This document shows, piece after piece, positions 10,586 to 21,385 of a stretch of 64,000 bases of DNA. The stretch spans positions 2,170,001 through 2,234,000 of the forward strand of contig NC_091976.1 in NCBI RefSeq assembly GCF_036711975.1, in the 5' to 3' direction. The translations under genes and the position numbers were made by a program. Below the pieces are notes generated by a model. The model saw nothing but the letters and a program-made list of their open reading frames with translations. It was not told the origin of the DNA and did no database searches. Position 1 is the first letter of the stretch, and each line of letters starts with the position of its first letter. Source of the DNA: Onthophagus taurus. Lineage: Eukaryota > Arthropoda > Insecta > Coleoptera > Scarabaeidae.

Positions 10586-11916
10586 TTACCGCCGAGTAAT
10601 TCGATGTTCGTCCATTTGTTCAGCATATATGTTGGCTTGCCTCCCAATAATTAGATTTAATTTACTCATTATTTCCAATATGCTACTGTGTCCTTCATTA
10701 AATAAACTAGCCACAATATATGTACTAATATCCACTATTTTTAAGCCAGAATTCAGGTGATTTGGAGCCACTCGCCAAATAGTAGAGTTGAAACTTTCAT
10801 TGGTATTTTGAGTGTGGCCCCCCAAACATCTTATTAATAAATTTTCTCTGGATAAATCTTCATAACTTGAATATATGTGTGTCTGAACATCTGGATGCAA
10901 TGGCACTGGATGCTTCATCAAGGAATCCGACTCATTTGATTTAGCTTTTTGCCACTTGCACCAGCTCTCGGATCCTGACGGACAATGTTGGTGATTTGGA
11001 TGTTCATCTGTAGAGCACATGTGGTAATAACTAGCCATTATCGCTTTTTTCATGTCCTCTGCACTGTTGATATTTCTACGGATAGCAAGACCGGAGTATG
11101 TCGTAAGTTTTCTGATTAGAGTATCTGTCAATTTTCCTTTTCCGCCAAGTTTGTATGTTTTTTTTATGTTTCGTAGTCGGGATCCCATCCTCTTTTCAAC
11201 ATGTCCAATACATTCATTTTTAATTACTGGAAAATCGTCGTCATATGGATTTTGTTCTAAAATTGCTTTGAACGTTTTGGAATCTCAGTCCCCTATATAG
11301 TTGCCGTATTTTACACCAAACTTTTCTTCGGATCTCAAAAACATCTCTACAATTGCATCGACTTCCATTTTACCGGCAGACCCTCGTGAGTTTTTATGCA
11401 ATTTTCTTTATGTTCTTCATACCAGTCAATATATTCTTCTGTATTTTCTTTATTTTTATAAAATGTACAGGCTTGACAATAACTGCTTTTTACAGCTACA
11501 TCGATAACTTTACCAGAATAGTACCCAATAAGCAATGTTACGCCGTATAATGATTTGAATCCGCGCTTTTTCCAAGAACCATCACCAGATACTTTTAAAT
11601 TCAAGATTGACCTTTCTTGCCTTTCATTTTCTTTCTTTTCTTCTTCAACAGCTTTTCCGCTGAAATATTCGAACACCGATTTGGTGGCTGAATGCTGATG
11701 TTTAACAATATTATTGTATGCACTATTACTCAAACCGTCGCATATATCCATAAAATTGCAAAATAAATTTATCCCTTGCCTCCCAATGCCCAGCAGACGC
11801 ACAACAAAAACACTTCTACGATTTATTTCATAACCAGTTTGAATTAACGGTCCGGAATTTATGTCTCTTCGGCCACAATGACAAAGCAAAACGAGCTTGA
11901 ACCCAAGACCTCTCAT
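10586..11916 (-). pseudogene. Kolobok/Mutator-like transposase, broken
   Basis: Two minus-strand blocks of one protein. The N-terminal block (11916-11347) holds SGDGSWKKRGF, LYGV and SSYCQACTF; the C-terminal block (11188-10586) holds CLGGHTQNTNESFNSTIW. They match a transposase family common in arthropods and Hydra (Pfam 'Mutator-like transposase'). The bridge is damaged: near 11350-11395 one base is missing, and near 11287 a Gly codon of a GDGDS-like motif reads TGA. DDE catalysis is therefore lost. It is not a host gene, as it lies wholly between the inverted repeats. Confidence 0.75.
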
Positions 11917-12197
11917 TCCATCTACCTCAAATTATATGGTATCTTTACATTTGCAACAAATAACAACATTAGCCAAAGCACTGAACACGGTAAAAAACTC
12001 TATCAAATGATACGAATGTAGTTTTATTCCCACAGAAGTAAAGATACGGAGTTATAAAAACCGAGAAGACTTGTAGATTGTTATCTATAACGTACTTGTT
12101 AAAGGTTTATAACTTCTACAATTTAAATCATTTGAAATTAAAACTTCATAGAATCAAGAGCTTAAACAAGATATTGCTATAAAAATAATCCATTTTT

Positions 12198-12245
12198 TTG
12201 ATCACGTGATCATGCGTGAGTCACGTGAATCACGCGTGAGTCACA
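12198..12245. promoter_or_regulatory. Cluster of CACGTG and TGAGTCA palindromes inside the transposon end
   Basis: Around 12198-12245 the sequence repeats GCGTGAGTCACGTGA-type words: a GATCACGTGATC palindrome, two TGAGTCAC words and a CACGTG E-box. It lies about 170 bp inside the right end of the Kolobok-like element. It may be a transposase-binding subterminal repeat or a bZIP/bHLH binding cluster. Function unknown. Confidence 0.35.
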
Positions 12246-12417
12246 TAGTTTTCAATTTTCACGAAGAACGCGCACCGGGAAAATACGCTATTTTAACGGA
12301 AGTACTTAGAATTTCGCTTTAAAATTTTGCTATCATATTCTTAAGATGTTCAGGCAACTTTTTATGGAAAAAAAATTTTGAGTTTTTTGACGGTTCTAAA
12401 TGAATTTCCCCCCTTAA

Positions 12418-13194
12418 GCTTCAGCCGCTGTTCTATCGCATTTCCAATTCATTGGAGCATTTGTGTGTGATATTTAGATGTGCTCTTGGAACTTATTCTC
12501 ATTTTTTAACGGAACTTGACGACCCGTTGGCATCTTCTTGGAGACTTTAAGGTCGCGGTTCAATCCGTGATGTTCGCAAAAGTGCAAAAAAAATTTGTAT
12601 AGTTCCGTTGTTGGTTAAAAGAGGTCGTCGAGAGTTCAATTCAGTTATTCATAGCGACGCTTTTTTATATCAGCTTACAATTAGTCATCCTACCGTTGAA
12701 ATATTTTATTCATTGAGGAATATATTCTGGTTTAGTGATTTCTTAACGATAAAACACGTGTGTAAAATTTCATAAACTTGTAGATCGGTACTTTTTTAGA
12801 AAGAGATATTCTTTGAAGAAGAGTTTTCTTGAATCTTTATACAACCTATTCTGTTGATATGTCCTTGATTCATTTAACGAAGCAACTTATAATTTTAACT
12901 CCTCAACATTGACGGTAATTATAACTATCTTTATCTAAAAAATCCGTAACTAACAACCTATCGATACTTTCAGTCGTGCCCGATGAAGGAATAAGATAAT
13001 TCCGAAACAAGTCGCACCTATGTCGCAATTTAAAATAAAATAAACCATTTTCATCGTTAACCCAGAGTTTTATTAATATTCATCTTTTTCTTATCCCAAA
13101 AGAAAAAAAAACGTACCTTTTTTATTATAGTTATTTAATATTAGTAACAATATAATTATTAATACAAAGGATACAAATATCAATATTGTTATTC
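12418..13194. other. Intergenic, no recognised gene
   Basis: No convincing coding sequence. Near 12960-13060 the text GATGAAGGAATAAG followed by CCGAAAC, and then AATAAA-like words, resembles the 3' end of Penelope-type elements. This is a weak call. Confidence 0.3.
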
Positions 13195-13880
13195 GGGAAA
13201 TATTTAATGCTTTCTGAGAATGATCCATACGAATTAGAAATTCCTGGCGTGCAACCTTTTTTTTTCTTTTAGAAGCCAAAAATCACGTCTCGCTTTTACG
13301 ACGTCCGGGATGAAGATCTATCTTCGGGGTAACTTTGGGAAAAATTATGTATCCGCAACTTTATTCGTACGAAGAAGTCGTTACAAAATTAGACGCTACA
13401 CCACGTAAACTTTGATGGTTCCCACAATTTGGGAACTACGTGATGATTTTTGAGATTAGCTAGTGGCAGATGTTATTTTTTGGCCCCGTGGTCAAAAATT
13501 GTTCCCTTCCCCAAATTCCCTCATTGGCTCAGAAAATTATCGTAAAATATCCACCCCGTATTTTGGATTGGCCCAGGTGTCGAGGACATCCAAGTGATAG
13601 GAACGCCTCAAGAAGGTTTTAGCACCCCTCCAACACCCGTGGTTACTTAAGCGATTGGTCTAAATCTTATTCTTAATCGTGAGCATAGCTTACAATCAGA
13701 GAGATTTTTGAATCAAAAGTTTATCAACGCTCCGTTAGACAACAACTTAGAATTCGCTTTAAGACCAACTCTAAGTTTCGTCGCATATCGAGAACTGTGA
13801 CTTAGTTTTATTTGTGAACATTCTTTGTACTTCGGGCATCCGTGTCGTGTCGGTTAATTGTGATTCAACTGAAATTCCGA
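13195..13880 (+). repeat. LTR-like dispersed repeat, copy 1
   Basis: About 690 bp that align by eye with 25015-25720. The best-conserved part is the block from GTCAAAAATTGTTCCC through GGTGTCGAGGACATCCAAG to GAACGCCTCAAGAAGG. A second conserved block reads CTCCGTTAGACA...CATATCGAGAACTGTGAC. There is no ORF. The other copy continues into AATAAA and a TGGTGGCAGC-like primer-binding site, so I read this as a solo or partial LTR of a Gypsy-type element. Moderate to low certainty. Confidence 0.45.
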
Positions 13881-14329
13881 GGAGCTACCAAAAGGATCCA
13901 GGTTTGCAATCCATCGAGGTGCCACTAAATCGAAATACAAGTTCTGAGTAAGTGTAGCAAGCAAGATTTGCCTCCATGTGATGAAGGAATCCATGATTTT
14001 CATTTACAAGTCAAGACATCACGATTTATAGAAATGTTAAGGTCTAAGAAATTGATGGAGTTGTTTATTTCCATCTCGGTAGTAAATTCTAAATTTGAGA
14101 TGTTATTAATAAGGTTTTGTAAAGCTATCAGTTTAGCTGAATTACCGTTAAAGATTATTAAAATGTCATCAATATACCTGCCGTAGAAAGCAACATTATT
14201 AATAAAAAAAGAGTTGTTTTCATTGAAGAAGCCTTGTTCAATAGAGTTAACATAAATATCGGCGATTAATGAGTTTTTTAAAAGTATTATTATATGAGGT
14301 GGTGTGGTTTTTATTATTGCTTATGGCAT

Positions 14330-14835
14330 AATAGTTATTTATACTACAAGTGGGCTGGAAATATAATTACTGTACGACTGTGGAGAATTGCACGACGAGG
14401 TCGTGTAATCACACGAGTACTGTAATTATGCACTAGCCCACGTGTGATATACAGCATTTTATCTACGACTGCTAAAAATTACTAAAAAATCAATTTCTTT
14501 AAAAAAGTCTATTTGACATTTATAAAAATATTTTGAAATGATTGTTGATAATTTTGAATTGTCAGTTTCAACAACATGTTTACTCATCTGGAATAAGTGT
14601 TTCGAAATGTAAAAATATAACAATTAATGTTTATAATAAATAGTATTGTTTCTCTTTAAATAGGTAGCACTTTTTCTTTTGTATTGTTGCTCGTTTCAAT
14701 AAATTAACTCTGTTCTGATTGGGCTAAAAATGCGTTACGTAATGAAACCAGTGCGGTAATGAACTTCATTACGTAACTCAAATCACCTCAAATGAGTGTG
14801 GTAATGATGACTTATCCAAGCAGTCGTAGATAAAA
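14330..14835. mobile_element. Foldback insertion(s) in PLE 1: AGCCCAC palindrome plus small MITE
   Basis: Two adjoining inverted structures. 14350-14441 is a palindromic unit that starts GTGGGCT, contains GCACGACGAGGTCGTG and ends AGCCCAC. 14457-14835 is bounded by TTTTATCTACGACTGCT and its exact complement. No coding capacity. The first unit recurs at 15795-15897 (inverted) and 63886-64000. Confidence 0.6.
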
Positions 14836-15060
14836 GTTGTTTTCATTAAAAAATTTAAAAGTTTTATTGTTATAATCATGTTTGTTTAAAACAACGAGGC
14901 CAGAATTGTTATCCCTATAGGTAACAAAGAGATTATTTTGGGTAATTTTATTTTTCAAAAGTTTAAGTTCTTTCTTAATATTTCAATATAATAATTAATA
15001 TTTTATTATAATAATGTTTTCAATTCTATGCCAATTTTCTTCGATGATGTTAACTGCATG

Positions 15061-15247
15061 CACTGAGAGAAATAGATTGTACGAATCGTATTATAGAAAA
15101 AATATTATACATGCAGCAATTCATTGTATTATATTCATTATATTTATTGTACTGAATGCAATCTCGTCTCGCTGTCACTATTCGTAGTAAACGTATTATA
15201 CCATATAGTATATTTTTAGTGCATAGTACAATCCATTTCTCTCAGTG
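15061..15247. mobile_element. 187-bp MITE with CACTGAGAG ends
   Basis: Terminal inverted repeats CACTGAGAGAAATAGATTGT and the complement of ACAATCCATTTCTCTCAGTG. It splits the PLE 1 reading frame, and removing it with one copy of TG rejoins PLNH-AVNII in frame. The target duplication is therefore the dinucleotide TG. A related element with the same termini is at 21386-21922. CACTG ends and a 2-bp duplication suggest a CACTA/EnSpm relative. Confidence 0.72.
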
Positions 15248-15794
15248 TGGTTAAGTGGTATATTTGTAAATAATGATTGGACATCAAAGCTAATTACATC
15301 GTAATCACTGACATGTTCAAAACTTAAGTTGTTTAGTTTCTTTTTTAACTCAAAAGCGTTTTTTAGGTCAAAATCATTATTAAGCTTGAAATCGTTCAAT
15401 GATTTGTTGAAACATTTCTGTAACGCGCAAGCAGGATCAGCCCTAGTTTCTGTATTTTGTCAATGAAACCATACTTCTTAAGTCGTTTTAGATAATCATT
15501 TTCCTTATTAATTAATGGTGGACATGGATCAACATGTGTGGCTCTATTAAAATTAAATTTTTATTATTAATGAGGAATTTTCTTAAATCACGAATGTCTT
15601 TATTGAGCATGTTGCGAAAACCAGCTAATTTTAGGTTATTTATAAACCTGTTTATTTATCTATACTATTTATTAACTAACTTACTTATTAACTTAAATGT
15701 TATGATTAACTTTATTTCAATAATTAGATATTTCGTTTATAATAGCACTTGATATGATTTTCAGATGATTCTAAAGTATTAAATATTTTACTAT

Positions 15795-15897
15795 CTACTT
15801 GTGTGATTACACGACTCGGTCTACGACCTCGTCGTGCAATTATCCACACTCGTACCGTAATTATGTTTCTAGCCCACTTGTAATATAAATAACTATT
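15795..15897. repeat. AGCCCAC palindromic repeat, inverted copy
   Basis: Reverse orientation copy of the unit at 14330-14455. It runs from GTGTGATTACACGACTCGG to CACTTGTAATATAAATAACTATTA, with GACCTCGTCGTGCAATTAT inside. Non-coding foldback. Confidence 0.6.
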
Positions 15898-15984
15898 AAA
15901 CAACTTTATTTATCATTATTTATTTGACATTAACAAAACAAAAAATCAAAGATACTTGCGATAGTAATTATTTGTTATAAAACT

Positions 15985-16978
15985 ATTGAGCTTATTTATT
16001 TACATTAATTATAATATATGTATTTGAGGAATGAGTAATATTGAAAGAAGGTACGGAGTTTATAGCTAAATTAATATTTTGTTTGCTTATAGAACTAATC
16101 TGATTGAGATTTTCAGTTTGATAGTTACATATATGTAGTAGTCTCTTGTATAGAGTTCGATATTTTATGAGCTGTATCCGTTTTATTTTTAATTGACTCA
16201 TCAATGTAGCTTTCCACGACTGATGTGAATTTCCAAATTTCCAACCCCCGTGTCTCTTTAGTGTTGTTATGTCTCCACCTGCATCGACGAGTAAGGTTGC
16301 AGACGATCTGCGGAAACTATGTCCAGAATATTTCTCGGGATTTGGCAATTTCAAAAACTCAGCTATTTGTCTTCCAATTTTATGAATTTGTTAATACCGA
16401 TCCTTTGTGAAGTGCACTTGCCATTTTGGTAATTCATAAAAAACGCCTGAGAAGTTACATATGCCGAACGGAGATCGATGTATTTTTTACAAATCGGGTA
16501 AACATTATCAGTAATAGTAAATTTTCTACTGATTTTTGTTTTCCTATTATTTTCATGTTATACACTTCATTTGCCAGGCATGCATCTATTCCCATTATCA
16601 TTGTAACTTCATAACAAAGAATAATATTTCATTAATATTATTTAAACAAGTTTTAATGTAGCTAATTTCTTACCTTCTTTGCAAGATATTTTTTATCACA
16701 TGCTTTAATAAGAAAATGTATTAGCTTTCTTCAAAGTGAACGCAGTTTTACATAATTTTCTATATTGACTCCTTGATTTATATTTAGCGTACTCATAAGC
16801 ATAATTCCGTAAAATATACCAGTAACACTGACTCTAAAAATGAATTAACTTTCTTGGTCGCCCTCCAGTCCATAAAGGTGTTGTACACGGATCCGTAAAG
16901 ATTTCGGGAAGTGATATTTGCAGCTTATGTCATCTCCGGTGGAGTACACATTATCTCTTCCTCACTATCAATTTCCAT
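15985..16978 (-). pseudogene. Crypton-type tyrosine recombinase remnant
   Basis: Minus-strand pieces of a YR-transposon recombinase. A start at 16978 gives an acidic N-terminus (MEIDSEEEIMCTPPEMT) that meets a stop, then YNTFMDWRATKKVNSF and LLVYFTEL near 16800-16880. After a probable intron (about 16622-16675) comes MGIDACLANEVYNM, then KYIDLRSAYV. The C-terminal catalytic part (16354-15992) has SGHSFRRSSATLL with the H-x-x-R pair and LKRHGGWK. The nucleophile Tyr in ESYIDES is reached only after a frameshift near 16225. Known Cryptons integrate by tyrosine recombination; this copy is dead. Confidence 0.72.
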
Positions 16979-17084
16979 TTTTTATGTATTTTTGGAAACT
17001 GCAGCACCGCGTCATTTTTCGATAGGACCAAGGTGCTAGCCAGAGCTGGAGGAATTATCTTCAAAGGATGACCAGAGAGGCAAT

Positions 17085-17104
17085 AGAGAGAGAGAGAGAG
17101 AGAG
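17085..17104. repeat. (AG)10 microsatellite
   Basis: Ten uninterrupted AG dinucleotides. Confidence 0.95.
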
Positions 17105-17394
17105 ATCCATCGACGTGGGAATAATACGAATAGAAGGGGCGGTTGGGGACTTAGCCGCACATGGAAAATGCTAGTTAACTCGACGAAGCCTTCTCCACAC
17201 GGATTTGACAAGAACAACTTAATTGATAATTAGTCAGAAATTAGTGTTAATAAATTATTAATTATTATTTCATGTATATTTTGTCAAACTTTTACTGATT
17301 TTGTCATTTTGAACTTGTTTCTGGAGAAGATTGCAACGCACGTCTTAATCCGAAAGTTCACAGTTCTAAAAAAAATAATTAATTAACATTAATT

Positions 17395-17440
17395 AGGCCT
17401 AGTGTTAGTTCTAGTGATAGTAGTAGTTTTAGTCTAATTC
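17395..17440. repeat. Isolated CTAGAAC-family half unit
   Basis: The sequence CCTAGTGTTAGTTCTAGTGA plus TAGTAGTAGTTTTAG matches one arm of the palindromic units at 8340-8815. Confidence 0.5.
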
Positions 17441-17629
17441 TTTCTTTAATCCTGAGTCTTGCAATTGGGCTGGAGATTGGGTAAGACAAATCGGAAGTAG
17501 AGCCATGCCGTAAGCATGTTATTTGCTGAGGGGAAGCTAACTCGAGACGAATTTCGATGAGTCGTGTGTGGAGAGTTATTCCCCAGAAATAAAAAACTTA
17601 TTGTAATTCAATGCACTTCAATATAAACA

Positions 17630-19420
17630 TCACAACAAAGTATTACAGATTAATACAAACCTATGCAAACATTACGTGCACAACGTAGCATTGATAAGAA
17701 TATTCCAGGTATCCTTTCGAGATCAGCAAAGGTTACTCTCCACAAGACCCTGTGTTAACATCTATTAAACAATCTATTAAAGTTTTGCATCACGTGCAAC
17801 ACAAGGGAGTATGTACAAATGGGGAGTGCTACAGTATGACTATACAGCTTCAAAACAATCTATCCAACATATTGTGGGTACTACCTTGATGCTGAACTCA
17901 CAAACTCTTGAATGGCTAACCAAATTTGATATAAAATTTTAGATTTTGTTGTACTTTCTGATGACTGTTATTTTATTCGTATTGTGTGTTATATAACCGT
18001 ACGCAAAATAAATAATTCCGAAATTCTAACAAACTATAATAACTCAAGACGACAACGGGTCCAACTCCTCCTGTTCACACCATTTTAGTGTAGAAATTCA
18101 AAACCAAAAGACAACCAAGATTTCTTCTTATTAGAGATTTCGTCTGCTCAACTACTACATTTTCCTTCGCCATCCATCATCTAGCGAGTTTTCAGAGTCC
18201 AGTCTTAAAAATTCATAAGAAAAAGAGTCGAGATAGAAATTTGCACTATACTCTTAAGCAATGCCCAATCAGATATACAATATACTCCTGGAGAAAAGAA
18301 CGAAAACCATAATTATATTATAAATAAAATATTTTTACCGCCATTACAAATAAAATTAGGCCTGATGAAGAATTTGGTCAGAGCTTTAGACAAAACGAGG
18401 CCAGGAGTATTTTGAATGCAATCAACAGCGTGATACAGAATTTCTTAGGAAATAAAAAATCTGAAAATTACTAATATTATATTAGATTACTAATGTTACT
18501 AATAGGTTGTAATATAAGTCTCATAATAAATTTCTTGTATACGTACATGCACTTTTTCCCCCAAATTATGACGATTTTAGTTTTTACAATTAATATACAA
18601 TGTACTAGGATGAGATGAGATAGTCAACTCTGGATCCCGGCTCCGTTTTATCTTTTCTTTGCTGCCAGCCGTGCATATCCGTCCCTATTATGGGTTGGTT
18701 GCACTATCTTACAATTATATCTATCTTGTATCTTTTATTCCATAATTCTTGCGATTTCAACCATTTTAACAATTGTTATCAATTTGCTGAATCGGCTGTC
18801 CGCTTAAATACACCTCCGGAACATCGATATTTCTCTTATATAACTGCCCGTTGCGGTGTTAAAATCCAGCTACTAACTGACTTGTCCTGGCCGATCCTTG
18901 TTTTTTGTTGCCCCAGTGGAACAATGCGAACGTGTTGTTTGCGATGTTGAGTCCCGTAACTTCCCGGGGTAGGTTTTCTGGAAATCCTTTATCTGAACCA
19001 AAGGATCTGCTGTCCTGATGGTCGGAGAAAGTTTTTTTTGTTTTAGTAAAGTTATAAAACTTTATTGCTCCCGTTATTCGCATTTCGATGGGAAAAAAGT
19101 TTCCGTTGAACCTCGAAGGGTCAACGTTTTTATGGCTCCGTTCTTTGTCCTTCAATAACCCGAGAAAGTCTCTTACAAACATTCCAGGCTTTCTCGAATT
19201 GTAAAAGCTTTCCACGGATTGATCTCGTCGCCCAAATGTCCGCCACATGGTGTACGGCGCTTCGTGACGTTTCGGCGATATTCGACGTCGCTTTCTTATC
19301 TCGTTCCAGAAATGTGCCTGTTTTCTTTTTCTAGGAGTTTCTTGCCTGCGTCCCTCGACGGTTTTATGGTCACCACATGGATACTTCCAGTTTGCACTTT
19401 TGAGCGACGCGCTCTTAAGC
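17630..19420 (+). repeat. Dispersed repeat B, copy 1 (LINE 3' part and flank)
   Basis: Matches 41660-43130 in the same orientation: AACCTATGCAAACATTA, CACAAGACCCTGTGTTAA, and later GTCCCTATTATGG and CATTTTAACAATT. The first third carries ruins of a LINE C-terminus (ACAGCTTCAAAACAATCTAT corresponds to the Cys-rich end that is readable in copy 2). From about 18780 to 19365 this copy has roughly 590 bp absent from the other copy, after which similarity resumes (GATACTTCCAGTTTGCAC). Confidence 0.55.
18859..19248 (-). CDS. Unrecognised 129-codon ORF in a GC-richer insert
   Basis: Open minus-strand frame lying in the stretch that is unique to repeat B copy 1. The composition is visibly less AT-rich than its surroundings. 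The product is basic and hydrophilic, has no signal peptide or membrane segment, and matches no family I know. No splice partners or poly-A signal were found. It may be a fragment of a transposon or chance. Confidence 0.15.
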   Translation of the reverse strand: MWRTFGRRDQSVESFYNSRKPGMFVRDFLGLLKDKERSHKNVDPSRFNGNFFPIEMRITGAIKFYNFTKTKKTFSDHQDSRSFGSDKGFPENLPREVTGLNIANNTFALFHWGNKKQGSARTSQLVAGF

Positions 19421-19429
19421 TTGGTTCAT

Positions 19430-20519
19430 TGTTTTGAGCCTCTCGACGCATAAAATGTATAACATTTGCTATAACGTATCGAGTTTGGCCACTTAATTTT
19501 TTTGATTTTACTTTCCAAACGAACTCTATTATGACAAAAATATCACTAGTTTTATAGAACTGTGGTATACATTTATAACGTGCTCATTTGTAAATAGTTA
19601 GCAAATGTAGGTAAAGGTAAACATGTTATGATTTGCAGAGGAAGAAAAAAGGTTTCTTTTATTATTAAAAAAGGTAGTAAAACTTATATTAGTTTTAAGT
19701 TTTTCTATAAAATTTCGGTTTTACTTACATGTATACAAAATGTTATTTAAAAATCATATTATTTTAATACGATACGATTACGGACCTGTTTAATTGGGAT
19801 CGGTTTGTTTCAGAGGTTACGATAGAATGAAGTTCGTTCTAAAAGCTCCGCCTACGTGTCTACTGCGCAACCTTTATCTTTAAAATTTTCTCCGCATACT
19901 TATTTCTGTCAAGTGGTACTAAAGAGATGCAGGTACTGACACCAGCCCCTTTTTACACTACCTAACTAAAAAGTGTTTATTTCACCACCTTTGTTTTTCT
20001 AAAAGTCATAACGTTTTTGAAACATTCGTTTCTCGAGCTCTCATGAGTGAACATCGTGCACGTCGATAAAGTAAAGTTTAGTGTAATTTATTGTTAATTA
20101 TAATTAATTTAGTCTTTACGTGAATATAATTATGGCCAAGAAAAGCACATTCAAGGGTGGTGTCGAAAAAGCAACAGTTTTTGAAAAATAAAGCAGGGCA
20201 CAAGTAAGTACGAATTCTTAATTTCACTTTAAATGTTACTTCGTTATCCAATTTGACCACAATTTAAAAATATTAGTTATCACATAAAACATGAGCTTTT
20301 AAACTATTCTTATGTCAAATATGAGAATGAGATAAATGCTATAAAAATTGGTCAGGCTCATCAACTGCAATGAAATCGGACATGGCCTAAAATATGTAAA
20401 ATTAATTGACGACGACGACAGTAGTACCACAAAAAAAAATTAAATTTCATAAACCCTACGGAACATGATCAATACAAAAAGTTTAGAAAGTTTGGTTGAA
20501 CTTTTTAAACAAGTGCGAG
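19430..20519. other. Intergenic, nothing recognised
   Basis: AT-rich. Short ORFs only, none with a recognisable motif. Confidence 0.5.
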
Positions 20520-21147
20520 CACTATTATTGGATTCAAAAGCTTTTGCCCCTCACTTTGTTGAACGCGAATAACAAAAAAACTACTCCGTAGAAAAATCAA
20601 GACTAGCTTCATTGGAGGCGAAATTTAATTCTTTATAATGTGTGGTGATTTCGATTTTTTCTCCCACTCGTATAGTAATTGTTACAGGTGTAATGAAAAA
20701 ATGTACAAGATTTCGGACGATCGGCGAAGAAGCTCGAATTTTTTTGTTCAGGAACGGTTCATCGAAAAAATTCTAAATTTCGACCACACATTGCCTAAAG
20801 AGTACTAAACAAGCCAGTATTTTTAGATTTCCATTAAAAAAAAACTACATTATACGAAATAATATCTCGATAACGCGTTATTGTATGAGATTGACACTAA
20901 CATCATTCTGTCTGATGAAATTGAATAAAACCCTAACCCTCATTGTACATGAAGTACTCAATGCGATTTTATAATGAGAGTTAAATCAATCCGCGCGAAA
21001 CTATAATTATAAACTATAATTACCACACATTATAAAGAATTAAATTTCGCGTCCAACGAAGCCGGTCTCGATTTTTTCTACGGAGTAGTTTTTTTTGTTA
21101 ATCACGTTCAAAGTGAGGGGCAAAAACTTTTGAATCCGATATTAGTG
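20520..21147. mobile_element. CACTA MITE, 628 bp, 3-bp target duplication GAG
   Basis: Starts CACTATTATTGGATTC and ends with the complement of CACTAATATCGGATTC. The inverted repeats run for about 130 bp each side, including TTTTGCCCCTCACTTTG, CTACTCCGTAGAAAAA and GAATTAAATTTCG (shown in one orientation or the other). It is flanked directly by GAG on both sides. A CACTA end with a 3-bp duplication is diagnostic of the CACTA/EnSpm superfamily. There is no transposase, so it is non-autonomous. Confidence 0.8.
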
Positions 21148-21385
21148 GAGAATTCGTTCCACTACAACTTCCAAGACAACTCCAGCAGTGAGTTAAAATT
21201 TCGTGTGGTTATAAGAAAATCAGCTGAAGATAGAAGTGCTCAAAATGTTCCGTATGAACAAAAACTTTTATTTTTTCTTTCGCAATAAAGTAAGCGGCGT
21301 AGACATAAATTTGAGAATTTATTCTTCATGACAAATCATGAGTAATAGGTGAAAAAAATTGTAGCAAAAGTTTTTTAGTTTTCTA

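Larger units (their letters stand above)
9855..12417 (-). mobile_element. Kolobok-like DNA transposon with TTAA target duplication
   Basis: A 2.56-kb element bounded by TTAA at 9855-9858 and 12414-12417. Directly inside are inverted repeats: GGGGGGAAATACATTTAGA on the left and the complement of TCTAAATGAATTTCCCCCC on the right, with one mismatch in 19. Between them lies a minus-strand transposase pseudogene. TTAA duplication with a non-piggyBac transposase points to the Kolobok superfamily. The superfamily name is inference; the boundaries are seen directly. Confidence 0.78.
13950..15700 (-). pseudogene. Penelope-like element (PLE 1), decayed and interrupted
   Basis: Minus-strand pieces of a Penelope reverse transcriptase: KDIRDLRKFL near 15600; FDVQSLFTNIPLN (palm motif A) near 15250-15320, continuing as AVNIIEENWHRI below the MITE; LIADIYVNSIEQ near 14260-14290; GRYIDDILIIFNG (motif C) near 14170; INFLDLNISI near 14060. 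Stops and frame changes are present. A block reading VTYRDNNSGLVVLNK near 14900, which normally precedes motif A, is out of order, so the element is rearranged or two copies are joined. No GIY-YIG domain is seen. Confidence 0.7.

Noticed and set aside
10322..10654. 110-codon plus-strand ORF
   Set aside because: Overlaps the minus-strand transposase of the Kolobok-like element and has no motif.
9855..12417. piggyBac element (also uses TTAA)
   Set aside because: The transposase blocks (DGSWKKRG, GGHTQNTNES) are not those of piggyBac and the ends begin with six G.
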